Part shown: piece after piece, positions 48,548 to 61,246 of the stretch | Layout of the letters: each line of letters starts with the position of its first letter | How positions within the stretch are numbered: the stretch's first letter is position 1 | Notes under the pieces: generated by a model | What the model was told of the DNA's origin: nothing | The model's input: the letters and a program-made list of their open reading frames with translations, nothing else | Database searches by the model: none | Program-made: the position numbers and the translations under genes | Origin: Zea mays | Lineage: Eukaryota; Streptophyta; Magnoliopsida; Poales; Poaceae | Assembly (NCBI RefSeq): GCF_902167145.1 | Contig: NC_050104.1 | Location: 107,519,849-107,583,848, forward strand | Length of the DNA stretch: 64,000 nt | Direction: 5' to 3'

Positions 48548-48713
48548 CAGAAGCGGGCCTAGACATTTAAGATTGGGTATTCAAAATTTAAAAGATCAAA
48601 GAAATTAGTGTTTTAACACTATTTTTTAATATATTATTGACACATTATTATGGATCACCAAAAATTTGGGGTATTCAATGAATACCCATGAACCACCCCT
48701 GGGCCCGCCTCTG
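48548..48713. mobile_element. hAT-type MITE, 166 bp
   Basis: Ends CAGAAGCGGGCCTAGAC and (reverse complement) CAGAGGCGGGCCCAGGG form the inverted repeat. A perfect 8-bp target duplication GCGAGGAC flanks it (48540-48547 and 48714-48721). Same terminal type as the element at 30102-30255. Confidence 0.88.
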
Positions 48714-48721
48714 GCGAGGAC

Positions 48722-50629
48722 ATTCGACTGCTTTCACTACATCGACATGTTTTTTACATTGTGCTGCGTGTGTAATGGTAGCGACCATGATCATCTACTC
48801 CCATAGGATCTTGGTTGAACGTGGTAGATATGCTAGTGCGTGCCATACACATTTTTTAATAGTGGTACCGAAGCTAGGTCATGCACAATTTTTTTATCTA
48901 AATGGTTTACATATAGGTGATATGCCTATTAGATGGGATCTACTTTTACTTCGGTTGTAGCATGGATTGAGACGCATGAGGTAGTTATCAGTATACTTGC
49001 ATAACTTGTTTGCCCTTACCAGCTAGAATCACTATCGAGACTAACAATGTGTATAATTTAGGTTAGAGGAGATAAAGGATCCGAGTTAGATGTTCTGTTA
49101 TTGTTCTATCTCACATGGTTGTCAATACGATTGGTAGTAAAAATAGAGACATTTTGAATACCTTGGAATCAGCTTGATTTGATCAAATTTGATGAATTTT
49201 TCAATGCGCTTTCATTGATGTGACTATTAGATTTCTAAGCGGGGCCACCATTTGCTTACATCATATAGATTGTTTGAACAATCCCTTATTACACCATGCA
49301 GTAACTTGGTTCTATAGGGAATACAATGAATAGTATAGCCAAAATATAACAACCACAAATGGAATAAAGGGCCATACTATCCATATTTAATATGATTATC
49401 TATGATATTTTTATTTTTTTCTATCATGCTATTCATCCATATACTAAATGTGATAGAAAAAGTTCCCTAAAAAATTAAGAGCTTATTTTGACGCCCTTTC
49501 AATTGTTGTGTCTATAGAGATTTCTAATCATCACTTAGTAGGTCTGCCAAAGCAGAGCTATGGATAATTTTAATCTAGCAGGGTGGATGACAGACATATG
49601 CATGCATCGTATTGGTTTGGTTAACGATGCTACAAAATCGGATTTGGGTCTTAGGCATGATGTTGGGAGCCAGGCTTGCCATGCAAAAAACAAGAGTCAC
49701 ATAAAATGTGATTAGCAAATATTGCTTACCTATATTATTATGTTTATAGTCATGATGCCAAAGCTCAATAGAACTTAGTGAGTATGGATTATGTCCGTCG
49801 TATGTCGTTAGAGGGAAGATGATTGCAAAACATATAATAGAAGAATATTTTATTAAATTGTTTAACTAAACGTAGTGCTAAACTTTGCCTTTTATTTTGT
49901 TGTAGTGATGTGGTACCTAATGCTTCTACCATTTTTAATTTACGATCGATTATTGACAAAAAAGCTCATTAAAATATAAAAATTATTGACTGGTATCATA
50001 AATTGAGAATTATTCTAAAGCAAAATAAAAAAAGGAGTATATCGTTCAAAATCTCTATCTTGATGAACCAACGAAGAATGCAAGTGATGCTGACTGAAGT
50101 GGTTATGAGAAGCACATGAATGACTCCCTGGTTTTTAGCTACCTCATGTTTGCCAGGTGCGGACCCACATAATGTTCATGTTTTAATAGATTTTTTATCT
50201 CATAAACTATAACTACAAAGGCCTATTAGTTATTATATATCCATTTAGGTCCACACTCAGATTATGGGCTAGGTTTGCCCCTGATGCTTGCCACTATATC
50301 CTCTGAGCTTCAGATGCAATATGAGTATGTGGATGCCCATACTATGATTGTGGGACTTCGTAGCATGTTCATGAACCAAGCAAGTTTGAGAGATGTGAGA
50401 TCTCCAAGTCTCTATTTTCATGCAAGCTAACTAAAGGAAGTCTAGTCAGTCATCATGTAATCAAGATAATAGGTTATACTTAGCGCCTTGATGTGTTTGG
50501 TTTCACTCTTCTCGGTGAGCTAGCTACATATTTGATTCTTTAGTCTCTCCCTTCGGTCAGTCCTCATGGAGATGCTTTACATGGACATCAACTATTGCTA
50601 GGGATAAAAACGGATGGAAGTCAGAAACT
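48722..50629. other. Gene-free stretch
   Basis: AT-rich with short open frames only. No repeat boundary, splice structure or conserved motif was recognised. It ends at the target site of the nested Tourist MITE. Confidence 0.5.
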
Positions 50630-50820
50630 TTAGGCCTTGTTCGATTGCATGTGAATCGAAGGGGAGGGCTTGTTTGGTTAGGAGTATACATGTCCAAAAC
50701 GGGCTGGCTCGGCCTGGGTATGGCCCGACACGAGCACGGCCTGCCCTACTAGAAGCATGCCTGGGTCATCCCGGCATGGCTACTATGTTATGCTTGGGTA
50801 TCCAGCCTGGCCCACGGTCC

Positions 50821-51300
50821 CGGCATGGCTACCGTGTTATGCTTGGGTAGCTAGCCTGGCCCGCGATGCAGGCACGTGCCTAGCCCGGTTTAGGGGGCGA
50901 CACGGTAATGACCCACCTAGGTATATAACCAGACACCCATCACCCCTAAAATGTAATATGTGTGTATTTGAAATTCCATGTTTGAGTCTGTATCTGAAAT
51001 TTTGAATGCAAGCTATTGTATTTGAAATGAATTTGAACGTTGCCTTTGAATTCTCAATTTTAGAGTGTTTTCTGTTTATGGGCCTGAGCCCGGCACGGCT
51101 ACCGTGCCGTGCTTGGGCAGCCAGTCTGGTCTGCGGTGCAGGCACGTGCCTGGCCCGGTTAAGGGGGCGACCCAGTAATGGCCCACCTAGGTATATAACC
51201 AGGTGTCCGTCACCCCTAAAATGTGATATGTGTTTATATGTGTATCTAAAATTCTGAAATGTAATATGTGTTTATGTGTGTATCTGCAATTCTATGTTTA
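50821..51300. repeat. Tandem repeat of about 270 bp inside the hAT element
   Basis: CGGCATGGCTACCGTG at 50821 recurs as CGGCACGGCTACCGTG at 51091, followed by GCAGGCACGTGCC and CCACCTAGGTATATAACCAG in both. The second copy is cut by Helitron 1 at 51300 and resumes at 61916 with AGTCTGTATCTGAAATTTTG. Confidence 0.85.
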
Positions 51301-51885
51301 CTAGGTAAATGCCCGTGCGTTGCTACGGAAGAACATATTATGATAAAATATATTAAAATTCACAGAATAAGACAAGCATCGAATTAATTGAGCCAATGCC
51401 AGTTTGAGCATCCCACAGAATAAGATAAGCATCATCGCCCACATTACAAATTTCCTATGCACTTCATTCCCCAAAACAAAAAATAATATAGGGTATTAAT
51501 ATAAATAAAAATGAAAATAAGGCATCTATCAACATATACCTTTATAGAGAAGACCACTGATCCTAGTTTAATTGACAATAACATCATTAAACAAATAGAG
51601 TGTTTTAACAATGAAAATCTAAAGATTGGAGTATATATTTGCTTACATGTGTCCATTGTGTGTTCTATTTGGATAGAAAAGGCATTTAACACAAACATGG
51701 AACTAAACAAAAGGAATGCATGCGCTAACTTCTCATGTTGCTCTCTACATGTCCGTCTCCAAGGAGAAGCCTTGCACCTTCGTCAAAGTGAGATTGTCTC
51801 AACCTGCACAAAATACAAGCCCCATTATAGTTAAGTGCGAAAGAGAAATAACCAGAACCACACAGTGTGAATTTAGTCCTCTAAC

Positions 51886-52015
51886 CTTCATGGTGAAGAA
51901 GAGCTTGACAAAATTCTGGGTGAGGAGCCCAAGGGACTTTTCCTTCACAGATGTCAGTTTTCTACAGAAATTCATATAAATTTGGGCCAAGTTTCTCACA
52001 AACATGTTCATTCAC
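51886..52015 (-). pseudogene. Captured E2F/DEL transcription factor exon
   Basis: A single exon on the minus strand ends at a GT donor (ATGAAG|GTTAGA) and encodes KEKSLGLLTQNFVKLFFTM. This is the start of the second winged-helix DNA-binding domain of atypical E2F (DEL/E2F7-8 type) proteins, repressors of endocycle and cell-cycle genes. The rest of the domain (RRLYDIANVL part) is absent. It is the fragment nearest the 3' end of Helitron 1. The upstream 15-20 codons fit the family less well. Confidence 0.65.
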
Positions 52016-52029
52016 TGAAATTTATTGAT

Positions 52030-53070
52030 TGATTTGACCCCAATGTCTACTTGACAGGTTGGGGAAAATTCTAAAAATCATGCATTATACTTACAATACA
52101 AATATGGCTACGATAATCAAACCACTTCCGTATTTGAACACAACTGCAAAAACACATGAGCATGTAACTTCCCACCATTACAGCAGCAACATAGTTTTTT
52201 AAGAAATCCCACAATTTAATGCACATAACTTATTTCTTTGTTTTCATAATGGTGACAAGTAAATGTATAGCTTATTGTTTGCCTGCAAAACTTAATCAGT
52301 TTAACCAATTACTAAGCTAATCAATCACACACAAGTAGTCAAGCACAATTGTGCCAGAAGAGTGAATGTACAATGAACATTAACAATAGAAGCATAAATA
52401 GCTTTGAAGGTAAAAACAACAGTAATTGTGCAAATGACATACTGGTACATGTATCCATTAAGTCCAAGATTATATCACACAAATACAAAGAGCAGTCTCA
52501 ATTTGTTACCTTGTTCTAAAATGTTGTTCTGGCCTGTTGCAATCAAACTACATTCTTTTTATCAACTATTGATGTTCCTTGAACCAGATTTAGCTAGCTG
52601 GTCTACAAGGACGTGGATTAATTAACATACAGACTTCAGTTTTCCCATAATATATACTCAATTGTTGTTCATCTAGATTTACATATATTGGTGAAAAAAT
52701 CCCATGAATAACACATGGACATGTCTAATGGGTTAGGTCAGATTGTGTAGCTTTAAAAGATTTGGCAATTGGCACAACCCACAACAAAGTAAAAATTCAC
52801 TTTCCAAAACCACTATATGCATCTGCAACAACTCTCAATGTAAGTTGAAGACCAAGAGAAAAGCTATATGGCATCATTACTACAACCCTCAAGCAAGTGG
52901 CAATTTCATGAGATTGCACTATAGTCCCAAGCAGAAAACTCATGCTTTTATGGACAATTGTTGGAGGCTAATAGTGATTAACGATCATCTAAGCCACTAT
53001 AATAATGACCTACATTACAGGACCACAAGTAATATATGGACTCATGAAGAATAATAACTGACAAACTTAC
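52030..53070. other. Helitron 1 interior, no recognised exon
   Basis: AT-rich. The ORF at 52743-53054 shows no domain. Probably intron or spacer DNA captured with the neighbouring fragments. Confidence 0.45.
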
Positions 53071-53560
53071 TTGAATAAAAGCATCATGTGGAGTCTCACA
53101 CTCTGCTGCCACAAAAACAAACACCTAAAAGCATGCAATAAAAGAAAAGTTAAGCAACAATATTTTAAAGTTTCGCTTGAACAACACAATAAAAAAGGTT
53201 CATAAGAGATTCAGTTGCACTGATGTATCAAGATAGACTAAAATTTTCTAATGAAAAAACATTCTGCAAATTGAGAACACTCTAATACAGTTACCCAAAA
53301 CTCAGGTTTAAATTCTCATTCGCTAAAAGACCCGAACATTAACGAGAGGTACCTCCTCTGCTCGGGGATTCCTTATTTTCAGTGTTAACCTTGTACATCA
53401 AGATAAAATCACACTTTATTGTGCAGTAAAAATTAGTGGAAACCAGGAACGACGACCATGAAGGAAATGGTCTGAAGTGCCAGAAATACGTGTTTACCTG
53501 TTTTGTGTTCCACGTGAAAAGAGGTGAAAGGTCGGCCAAAATGTTCAGCGTCATGCTAAC
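53071..53560 (-). pseudogene. Captured signal peptidase complex subunit 3 (SPC22) fragment
   Basis: Two exons on the minus strand. 53560-53498 encodes VSMTLNILADLSPLFTWNTK plus Q. 53124-53071 encodes VFVFVAAECETPHDAFIQ. Both keep AG acceptors and GT donors, and the phases join without shift. This matches the lumenal part of the SPC22/SPCS3 subunit of the ER signal peptidase complex, which supports cleavage of signal peptides. The N-terminal membrane anchor and the C-terminal half are missing. It is a fragment in Helitron 1, in the Helitron's direction. Confidence 0.8.
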
Positions 53561-54357
53561 CTGAAGAACAATACAACAATTAATGGTTACAAATTCGAGG
53601 CACATATCTTAAACAAGTAGCCTAATTTAATTGTCCATGCAGTTTTGTGCCACACACAATGCTTTAGAAATCTGAATTGCAGATACATTATGCAAAGAAT
53701 ATTTCAGAAAAATTTACATGTATAGTTGTGCCCCCAAAGATGATACTATAGAAAAGTTTGAACCCTCTTCTATTCTTGAGCAACCCTCATTCAGGAATGA
53801 CAGGTCGAGTCCTTCAACATGAACAAACCTTTGATAGTTCATCACCAAATATACAAACTATTGTAGCACCATTCCAAATAACAGTTCATCACACTAAAAA
53901 TGGATGATTTAGACAGTTCAAATTATAATCATGCTAAACTAACAGTTTTAGGAACTTTGATGCCTTGTCCATCTTCTGGAGTCTATATGCTAAACTAACG
54001 GGTTTAGACAGTTCAAATAAACCATACATGTTGTATAAACAAAACTAACTCATAGTATGTCTAAGATGGCATATGCATCTTGAATTCCGCACCTCACATA
54101 GTTAAAGTTGATGTGGTAAAGAAAAAAAAGTAAACCGATAAGTTTCAAAAAAGTAGATACTCCCTCATGTTTTGCATATATGATGTTGGGACAAGTAGTT
54201 AGTTTAAAAACACATCATATAGTTAAAAATCAAGAGAGTAAAAATCAAGAGGGGTGGCGTCGCGGAGGTATGGGATATATCTGCGTCGAGGCAAAGAGAG
54301 GGGTGGCGCTGCAGAGGTATAGGATGGATCTGGATCTAGGCAGAGAGAAGGAGAGGT

Positions 54358-54438
54358 GACCCGTAGATCTCCACCAGCACCTTCTCGTGGTACTCCTTGA
54401 GCCACGCTGCCCGCGCGAAGGCCGCCACCATCCCGTGG
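54358..54438 (-). pseudogene. Exon-like fragment, unidentified
   Basis: After a TCTCTTGCAG acceptor the minus strand encodes GMVAAFARAAWLKEYHEK followed by VLVEIYG, in GC-rich codons unlike the AT-rich surroundings. It looks like a captured exon of Helitron 1. The family is unknown to me. Confidence 0.4.
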
Positions 54439-54804
54439 CTGCAAGAGAACCTGAAAAAACTGTTACGTAATGAATAATAAATACAATCATATAAGTATTC
54501 CATGGAAAGTTTATACTCCAAGTGATAGACAGTAAATTAATACTTGAATTTAGACTACTCAAAAGTATAAAGATGTGAACTTGAGTACCATGTCAGTGGA
54601 AAACGAAAAAGGGCCGAAGGGCTGAAAATTTAATGCATAGTTCTATTTATGGCACAGAAGTTTCATCATCCTGAATACACTTCTCACACCTCTCGGAGTA
54701 AAATGATTTTAATCAAAATAAAATCCTTAGGCCAATGTAACCAATAGCTTAATAATACTTTACATGGTGACAATGGAGGGTGCACAATAGTCTCCTTCTC
54801 GGCC

Positions 54805-54945
54805 CGGGACCTCTAGCCTTCATAGTGGAGTAGAGTGCCCCATGTCATGTGGTAGCAGGTGTTATGCTCGACCATCAACTTGCCGCTCGAATCATCACAG
54901 AAGTCAGAGTTGAAGTGGAGAACCCTAATTTGCTATGTTACCTAG
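54805..54945 (-). pseudogene. Exon-like fragment, unidentified
   Basis: The minus strand reads RVLHFNSDFCDDSSGKLMVE then HNTCYHMTWGTLLHYEG before a stop. The cysteine- and aromatic-rich pattern suggests a captured host exon. I cannot assign a family. Confidence 0.35.
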
Positions 54946-55569
54946 CTGCTCCTTGCTACTGAAGATAAATAAAACAAAGCAAGCATGCATTGTGCTAGTA
55001 GCCTAAGGAATGTGTTGTCCAGAGATGACGCAGGATGTCAAGGGACCACAAACACAAATGAAATTGCACAACTGTGAGTACCACAAACCTAACTAAGTAA
55101 AAAAACAGAGATCAAATGATACTGCTCAAGGAAAGGAGCCAGCCACAAACCCAAACACCAACGAAATACACGAAAAGCTGAATTGTTTTTATATCTGATC
55201 TTTCACGACATGTTCTCTTCCTTGAAATGAAACAACACTTATACTTAGTGATGGTGATGAAATGTGTTCTTGGGAGAGACAACAACTCTTGGTTTCAACT
55301 GCCTCATTCAAATCCACCTTTTTTGTCAATAAAACCTTGTTAGCAATGGAGTTTTGAAAGTAATGTAATGAAAGAATGAAATTGATTCTTTACACAAAAA
55401 ATGTAATAGAAGAACAGCTAGCAGAAATATAGCATGTTTTCACGACAAATACACCCTTTTCGCTTTTATTATAGGATAAAAAACCCTGGCACCTAAAAAG
55501 ACCGATGAAATTCCAATCATGAAGTACATGAGATCTAACACTTGGCTTAGGTTCAAACTCATATAATCA

Positions 55570-55887
55570 ATGTCAGCTTCACAGAGGAGGCTCATAAAGC
55601 TTGATAGGGAAATTCATACTGCCAAGGAAGAGCTGACTTATCTCATTGAATATATAAGAAGAACTAAGATCTCACTCAAAGAGAAGAAGAAACTCACCTT
55701 ATCAGTTTGTCAGGCTCTCAGTGATGAGAAAGAATCACCGCGGAGCAATTTTGTGGTAGGCCATATCGATGCCATGAAGAGCCCACACGCAACGGAGAAG
55801 GCGAAGAGCAGGAGGCCTTCTCATGGTTCAGCTCCCCATTTTATGTCCTCGACGATGTGCAGACGGCAAAGACAGTCTGCAGGATGA
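55570..55887 (+). other. ORF of 105 codons on the plus strand, unidentified
   Basis: Starts MSASQRRLIKLDREIHTA and is rich in lysine and glutamate in its first half, with a possible short coiled coil. It opposes the Helitron direction. I found no family motif. It may be a captured exon or chance. Confidence 0.3.
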
Positions 55888-56074
55888 CATTTTGTTAGTA
55901 AGCCAAGGCTGACGAAGTCGGTAAACAGACATCTGACAGCTAAGGTGAGTGGGGCCAGTCATTCAGCTACTCTAGCCTTTTGTACGTCATATGTTCACTC
56001 ATATACCATGTCAACAAATCATCTATCTTAAATCTAGACCCAGAAATAACAATAAAGATACAGAAGCACTGTAC

Positions 56075-58030
56075 TTCAGTGCTCTTGGGCCAGGAAATGT
56101 CTTTCCACACCCGTGACTCTTTGGGAGAAGACGGTCCTCAACTTCTTCCCCGCTAATGCCCCTGGCAATCTTCCATAACCAAGTTTTGCACGAAGTCAAG
56201 CGCTTACAAGATGAGTTAGTGAGTATTTGACATGATACTAAATAAATGTATGCAAAGAAGCATGTTTTTGCTACAACAAACTAACTATTAACTTATAAAA
56301 GTTAAATAATCTGCTAAAATCCTAAGGGAATAACAAATCTTGACTCTTTAAAATGTGATATCATATCTTCACTATAATCTTATGTCTACATTAATCAAGG
56401 TAAACCAAATAATAACACATTAATAAAGCATGAACATAATTACCCAGTATTTACTCCATACTGCTCTTGTAATTTTTCCTCTGTAAAACTTAGGAGATCA
56501 CCAATAGTCTCAACCCCAAGATCATCCTGCAAGGAACTTCCAAGCTTACCACCAAGTTGTTTCCTGAACAATATGGTTATTCTCACTATTCAGTTTCACA
56601 TGCAGAGTTCCAACTAAAGCACAATGTTATGTGATCTAATAGTGTCACAAAGTCTCAAAAACTTTTCCCAGGAAAGAAAGAACCATAAAGGATAGAGGCA
56701 TCTTGTTAGAGGTAGATCATTACATCTTTTTCACAGGTAGTGATGCTAGTAAGTCTTGAACTGATGAAGAAGGGACAACTGTTTGCTGAGCAGGCTTGTG
56801 CATTCCACTGACAAGTTTAGCTAACATCTGCACAGTATAAGAACAATGAGTGGAAAACTAAGATAGCAAGAGAAAGGAATAAAGGAATGCATAAAACAGA
56901 AAAACAGGAACCTTAGCTGATTTTTTGAGCACAGCAAAACTAACATGATAATAACCATGGGCTACTGAACATTTTTGTCAACAGAAAGAAAAGCATCTAC
57001 TCACTATTACGACTCATTATAAACCTTATTGTGAGCAATCCCAGCAGAGCATGTGAATTGGGTTTCCTCTAGAACTCTGACTCGTAACTGTGCAACAATT
57101 ATAGCTCCACATGGCAGTAACTTGTCCTGGTAATCAGCTTCTGATTGACAAAGCCATGCCCTCACATTCTTTTCCTTCTCGCTGGCATCCTGAATATATC
57201 ATGGCCTATGACCATGCTACATCAAATAGTAGAGCAGTAACAAATCTAACTGCGAGAGCGTTCTTACAGCCGGAAGGCCCAAGATATTTGACTTTGCTGC
57301 CTCCATAAAAATCCCCTCTGGTGAATCTGGGGGAGCTTGTAAGAGCATTTCCTTTGCTGCATCAGTAAGGTCAAGATAAACTTCGTCGATGGATGCCCGC
57401 TCGCACTTCCCTTTGCTTGCAAGGATTGCAACAACCTGAAAGTTTAGGTGCAAAATATAGACTTATTGTTCTATAATAATATGCCATGTAAGTCCTGCGC
57501 AATTATAACTTGTAGTAAATTAGTCTACGATGGTGAACCAACCTCAGCACCAGCACTTCTGTAAAGATTAAGGTCAGCCTTGCCACGTGCCACTGGGACC
57601 TGAACAAGATTAATACCAGAACAGACCCTCTTGGCCTCATCTCCGCGCATGGACCTGAATAAGCACAACCATTTCGTCAGAAGTTACGACCTAAGCAAAT
57701 TCCAATTAGACGAGACTATTGACGAAGAAAGGAACGGCACTCGCCTCTTCACACCAAATCCACGAGCCTCGTAGCTGATGGCAATCAAGCCACCGCCTTT
57801 CCAGCCGTTGTACTGCACCACGGCGGTTGGCTGTCCCCTGAGCGTCGGGTTCCTCCGTTGCTCGATTGTGGTAAAGCAGATGATCACTTTTTCGGTCGAA
57901 GAACGGTTGGTGATGGGCGGGGTGGGAGAGGGACGGGCAAGGATGGTCACAGACCTTGAACATAGAAGCAGTCCATGTCGACATGGGCGATCACTCGGGG
58001 CTCCTGCGGCTCCGGCCTAGCAACCGGCAT
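56075..58030 (-). pseudogene. POLH: Captured DNA polymerase eta (Y-family) N-terminal half
   Basis: DNA polymerase eta copies past UV lesions. Eight exons are recognisable: 58030-57955, about 57868-57745, 57654-57543, 57435-57268, 57189-57025, 56827-56724, 56563-56444 and about 56190-56075. The first holds MPVARPEPQEPRVIAHVDMD, with the catalytic DMDCFY motif; the fourth holds CERASIDEVYLDLTDAAK, with the second catalytic SIDE motif; the seventh and eighth cover the thumb and finger regions. Most junctions keep GT-AG; the intron after exon 2 has a GC donor (AAGAG|GCGAGT), and the exon 2 acceptor looks damaged. The little-finger, PIP and zinc-finger parts are missing. The catalytic residues are intact, but the fragment is incomplete. 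It is the largest capture in Helitron 1. Confidence 0.9.
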
Positions 58031-58855
58031 CCCCAATACTCTCCCCTCCAGAAAAACATTCATCATTGTTACCAGTAACATAGGTAAAAGCATCTAGAAT
58101 GGCCTTATAAAAATAATAGTAAAAGATTCACAAAAAGAAGGGGATGGATTCATGGTGATATACTTCTATGGCCTTTACCAACAAAGTATGAAAATTCAAA
58201 AGTTTATTCTCCAATACTGTAGAAGTTGAGAAAAGGACATCTTAAATGTAACCGCTTTTGAACTGCAATACTCCTCTCCCTTCGTTGTTCGGATCCAAAC
58301 TCTGGGCTAACGTGTAACCATGTTCACAAGCTGCACGAAGTATAAACATAAATGTTACCAGATCAAACCAAGTTGCACATTGCCTGTTTCAATTGTAAAC
58401 TGCACGAAGTAGAAACATAAATGTACTTAACCAAATGAAAATGAGAAACACACAAAAAACATTTTTTGGATCGTGCAGAAAAAATAAATTTCAGAGTCTT
58501 TCTGTATACCTTAGTGACTAAAATTTCAGAGTCTACAAAGTCCCTAAGTGTGATAAGGATCAAAGAACAAACAGAAAACAAAAGAGTACAGACTGCACAC
58601 CAATGTTGAATAAAATGCAGATATTCTTTTATGAATGGACAAGATACCCGGCACTTCATTAATGAAGTTGTTGTGATACTGAATATAATTGGTTCGTAAT
58701 GATTTTTTGTTTGTTGTTGATCTGCCATGTGACTGGCAGCCACACTGTTTATGAACGGACAGTGTACAGTACATGGGTGTGAGTACATAGGATGAAAGAA
58801 CTCAACAGTGGATCTGCATTGGGAAGGTTAATTGGTATAAGCTTACCTTGACTTA
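58031..58855. other. Helitron 1 spacer, no recognised exon
   Basis: AT-rich, with two copies of GCACGAAGTA.AAACATAAATG (about 58333 and 58402). Open frames are short and without motifs. Confidence 0.45.
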
Positions 58856-59289
58856 TCATATGGTTGAATAGCAACCATGCCCGTTGTGGGGTCTGGGGTC
58901 CTTGAACGCAGACTGCAGCACAATGTTGGAGCTGAGCCACAATGCGTACTTGAGCGTGAGGTGCTCGGCCAATGGCCGGCTGATGGCGAAGCCGCCGCCG
59001 CCGTACGCCATCCCGTAGGAAAAGTAGATGTTCTGCAGGTAGCTCTCGGAGAGGGAGCCGATGTAGTAGGGCTGGCGGTTGTCGAACTTGTTGAGCACGG
59101 TGAGGAGGTTGTCCGGGAAGAAGACGGTGTCGTCGTCGCCCATGACGAACCAGCGCACGCTGGGGAGGCCGAGGCGGAACGTCTCGGAGATGATGCAGGA
59201 GATGCGGATGGCGAAGCGGTGGCCGCGGCGGTGCGTGTAGGGGAAGGCGGATGTGTCAGACGAGATCCTGATGGCCGAGAGCCCCATAA
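58856..59289 (-). pseudogene. Captured DUF604 / fringe-like glycosyltransferase fragment
   Basis: A GC-rich open segment of about 143 codons on the minus strand carries RWFVMGDDDTVFFPDNLLTV (a DxD-type metal motif), YYIGSLSESYLQNIYFSYGM and GGGGFAISRPLAEHL. These are hallmarks of plant DUF604 proteins related to beta-1,3-galactosyltransferases of the fringe type, type II Golgi enzymes. The N-terminal membrane anchor and the C-terminal third are missing. The codon bias contrasts with the AT-rich flanks, which marks it as captured DNA of Helitron 1. The plus-strand open frame over the same bases is a shadow. Confidence 0.85.
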
Positions 59290-60422
59290 ACAGGTATATA
59301 TATTGATTATAGGACTATCTGAACTCAAAACCAATGTGAAAAACTTAGCTCAGAACAGATGAAAAACACCACCATTCAACACACAAAAGGGAAAAGTGTT
59401 GAACATAATTACCCTTTACAAGATCATCAGGAGCAACGTGAACAACAACAGCTCTACCAATGATTGAGTTTGGCCCAGTCAGTGGGGTCTAAAAAATCAT
59501 TAGCGGTGTTATTACCTGGATGTCAGTGAATTAATATTAGCAACATCTGACAGCAAAGAAACAAACTCAGTGACAAGATAATACATGTTGAAGTACCTCT
59601 ATTATCCATTCACCTGTTTGAATCATATGCAAAATCAAATGATGCCATTTTACTCATCTATTTGAATTTTTTAACAAGGAATTATACTGTTGGAATTAAA
59701 GCAAATTTAAACCCCAAACTTGAACGGAGCATCTGCTTTTTGAACATATGAACGAATACACTACTTGAAAGAATGATCAAACCAGAATTGTAAGAAAAAA
59801 ATAAATCCTATTACAGACTGAGTATGGATTACAAAGGTCTAAAGAATGAACATAGACATTATGAAAAAACGGATGTTCCGTATACACTATGAAAAACTGC
59901 AGCGAACATAGACATTATGAAAAACTGGTACTCTAAAGCTGCAGCGAACCAAACCCTGTCAACTAAAAGCAGATGTTCTGTATACACTCCATATTAGATG
60001 TTTGAACACACTACTTCAATCACTACTTCAATCAAAACTGATGTCACTATCACTGCTCGTGCTGCTAATTCATCGCATGATGAATCTTTGAAGCTTTTCT
60101 TATTTGACAATCTTTTCTGAAATAATCATTACTTCAGGTCCAGTTGTTTTTTCGAGCTTCTACTGCTGCTTGAAGTTTTTAACATGATTTTTCCTAGAAG
60201 ATTCTGTCATCAATAGCCATTTGTTTGTTGGGAAAGAGAGGCATAATAATTATTTTACCTTTTTATACAAAAATGCACATGTCATATCCTGTTTGGTGTG
60301 TGAGATAATGAAAAAGAACTAATTCATAGTAATCTGTAAGCTTGATTGCGAACAAAAATAATATGGTTGAATGTGAACATACAAGAATAATTTACACATT
60401 TCTATATTTTGCCATATTTCAG
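59290..60422. other. Helitron 1 spacer, no recognised exon
   Basis: AT-rich sequence with a local direct repeat around GAACATAGACATTATGAAAAA (about 59848 and 59906). No coding exon was seen before the helicase fragment. Confidence 0.5.
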
Positions 60423-60875
60423 ATGTACTTAGTGAGGCTGGTGCACCATGTGGGATAAAATCAGGCTGTCTTTATGGTGGAACTAAAAAGGAACCCCAAA
60501 TATCTGCCCTTAAATCTGGAGTGGTAAGATAACTGATTTCATTTTTCTTTTCCCAGCCACAGTTCATATAATTGTACTGAATACTGAATATTGATTAAGT
60601 TATGAACTTTTGATATCGTTGCATACCAAACCATTACCATGCCACTTCTTTTTTCACGGATTTCACTTAATGAAAACTCAATGTTTCTTTACTATATAGG
60701 ACATGTAATGTAACTGTGTCCCCAATCAGTCTTTGACAGTTAATTTGTGTAAAAGCATACTGTTGCCTGACCCTGTATTCATTTTTTTGGGGGTTTGTGG
60801 TTGCAGGATATAGTCATAGGAACTCCTGGTCGTATGAAAGTTTTTATTGAAATGGGTGTTTGCTGTCTTAATGAG
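60423..60875 (+). pseudogene. Captured DEAD-box RNA helicase fragment (opposite orientation)
   Basis: Two exons on the plus strand, 60423-60523 and 60807-60875, with TTTCAG and TTGCAG acceptors and GTAAGA and GTGTAG donors. They encode EAGAPCGIKSGCLYGGTKK then PQISALKSGV, joined to DIVIGTPGRMKVFIEMGV. GG and TPGRM are helicase motifs Ib-region and Ib of DEAD-box proteins, which unwind RNA with ATP. Motifs Q, I, II (DEAD) and III are not present, so it is inactive. It is the only identified capture in Helitron 1 that runs against the Helitron, so it was inserted inverted or taken from the other strand. Confidence 0.85.
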
Positions 60876-61246
60876 GTGTAGGTTATTATAGGTCCATTGG
60901 TCGAATGGCAACAAGATTAGAATTGTACTGTACTGTGCAAGCTAGCAAGATGAGAGAGGCAAGCAGCTGTTGTTCCTTCGAGAAGAAGCTTTCACCCAGC
61001 ACATGACGACACACGGATGGGATAGCGTTTGGCACCTCCACCTACCGATGCTACCAAAGAAAAGGGGACTCTTTGCCAGGTCGTCTTCGTTCCAAGGACA
61101 CCGGCAGAGACGCGCTCCAGATCTCGCCCGTACGTCCATGAACCTGGCGGGCGAGTGAAGCGAAGGCCGGCGTACGGGTCCGGCAGCAGATGGGGGAGGG
61201 AAGGGGAGGTAGACAAGGTGGTGGTGGTGCTTGGATCGGTCGGTAC

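Noticed and set aside
58877..59362. 161-codon plus-strand ORF and a 163-codon minus-strand ORF in another frame
   Set aside because: Both overlap the DUF604 frame, which has recognisable motifs; these two are alanine/arginine-rich shadows.
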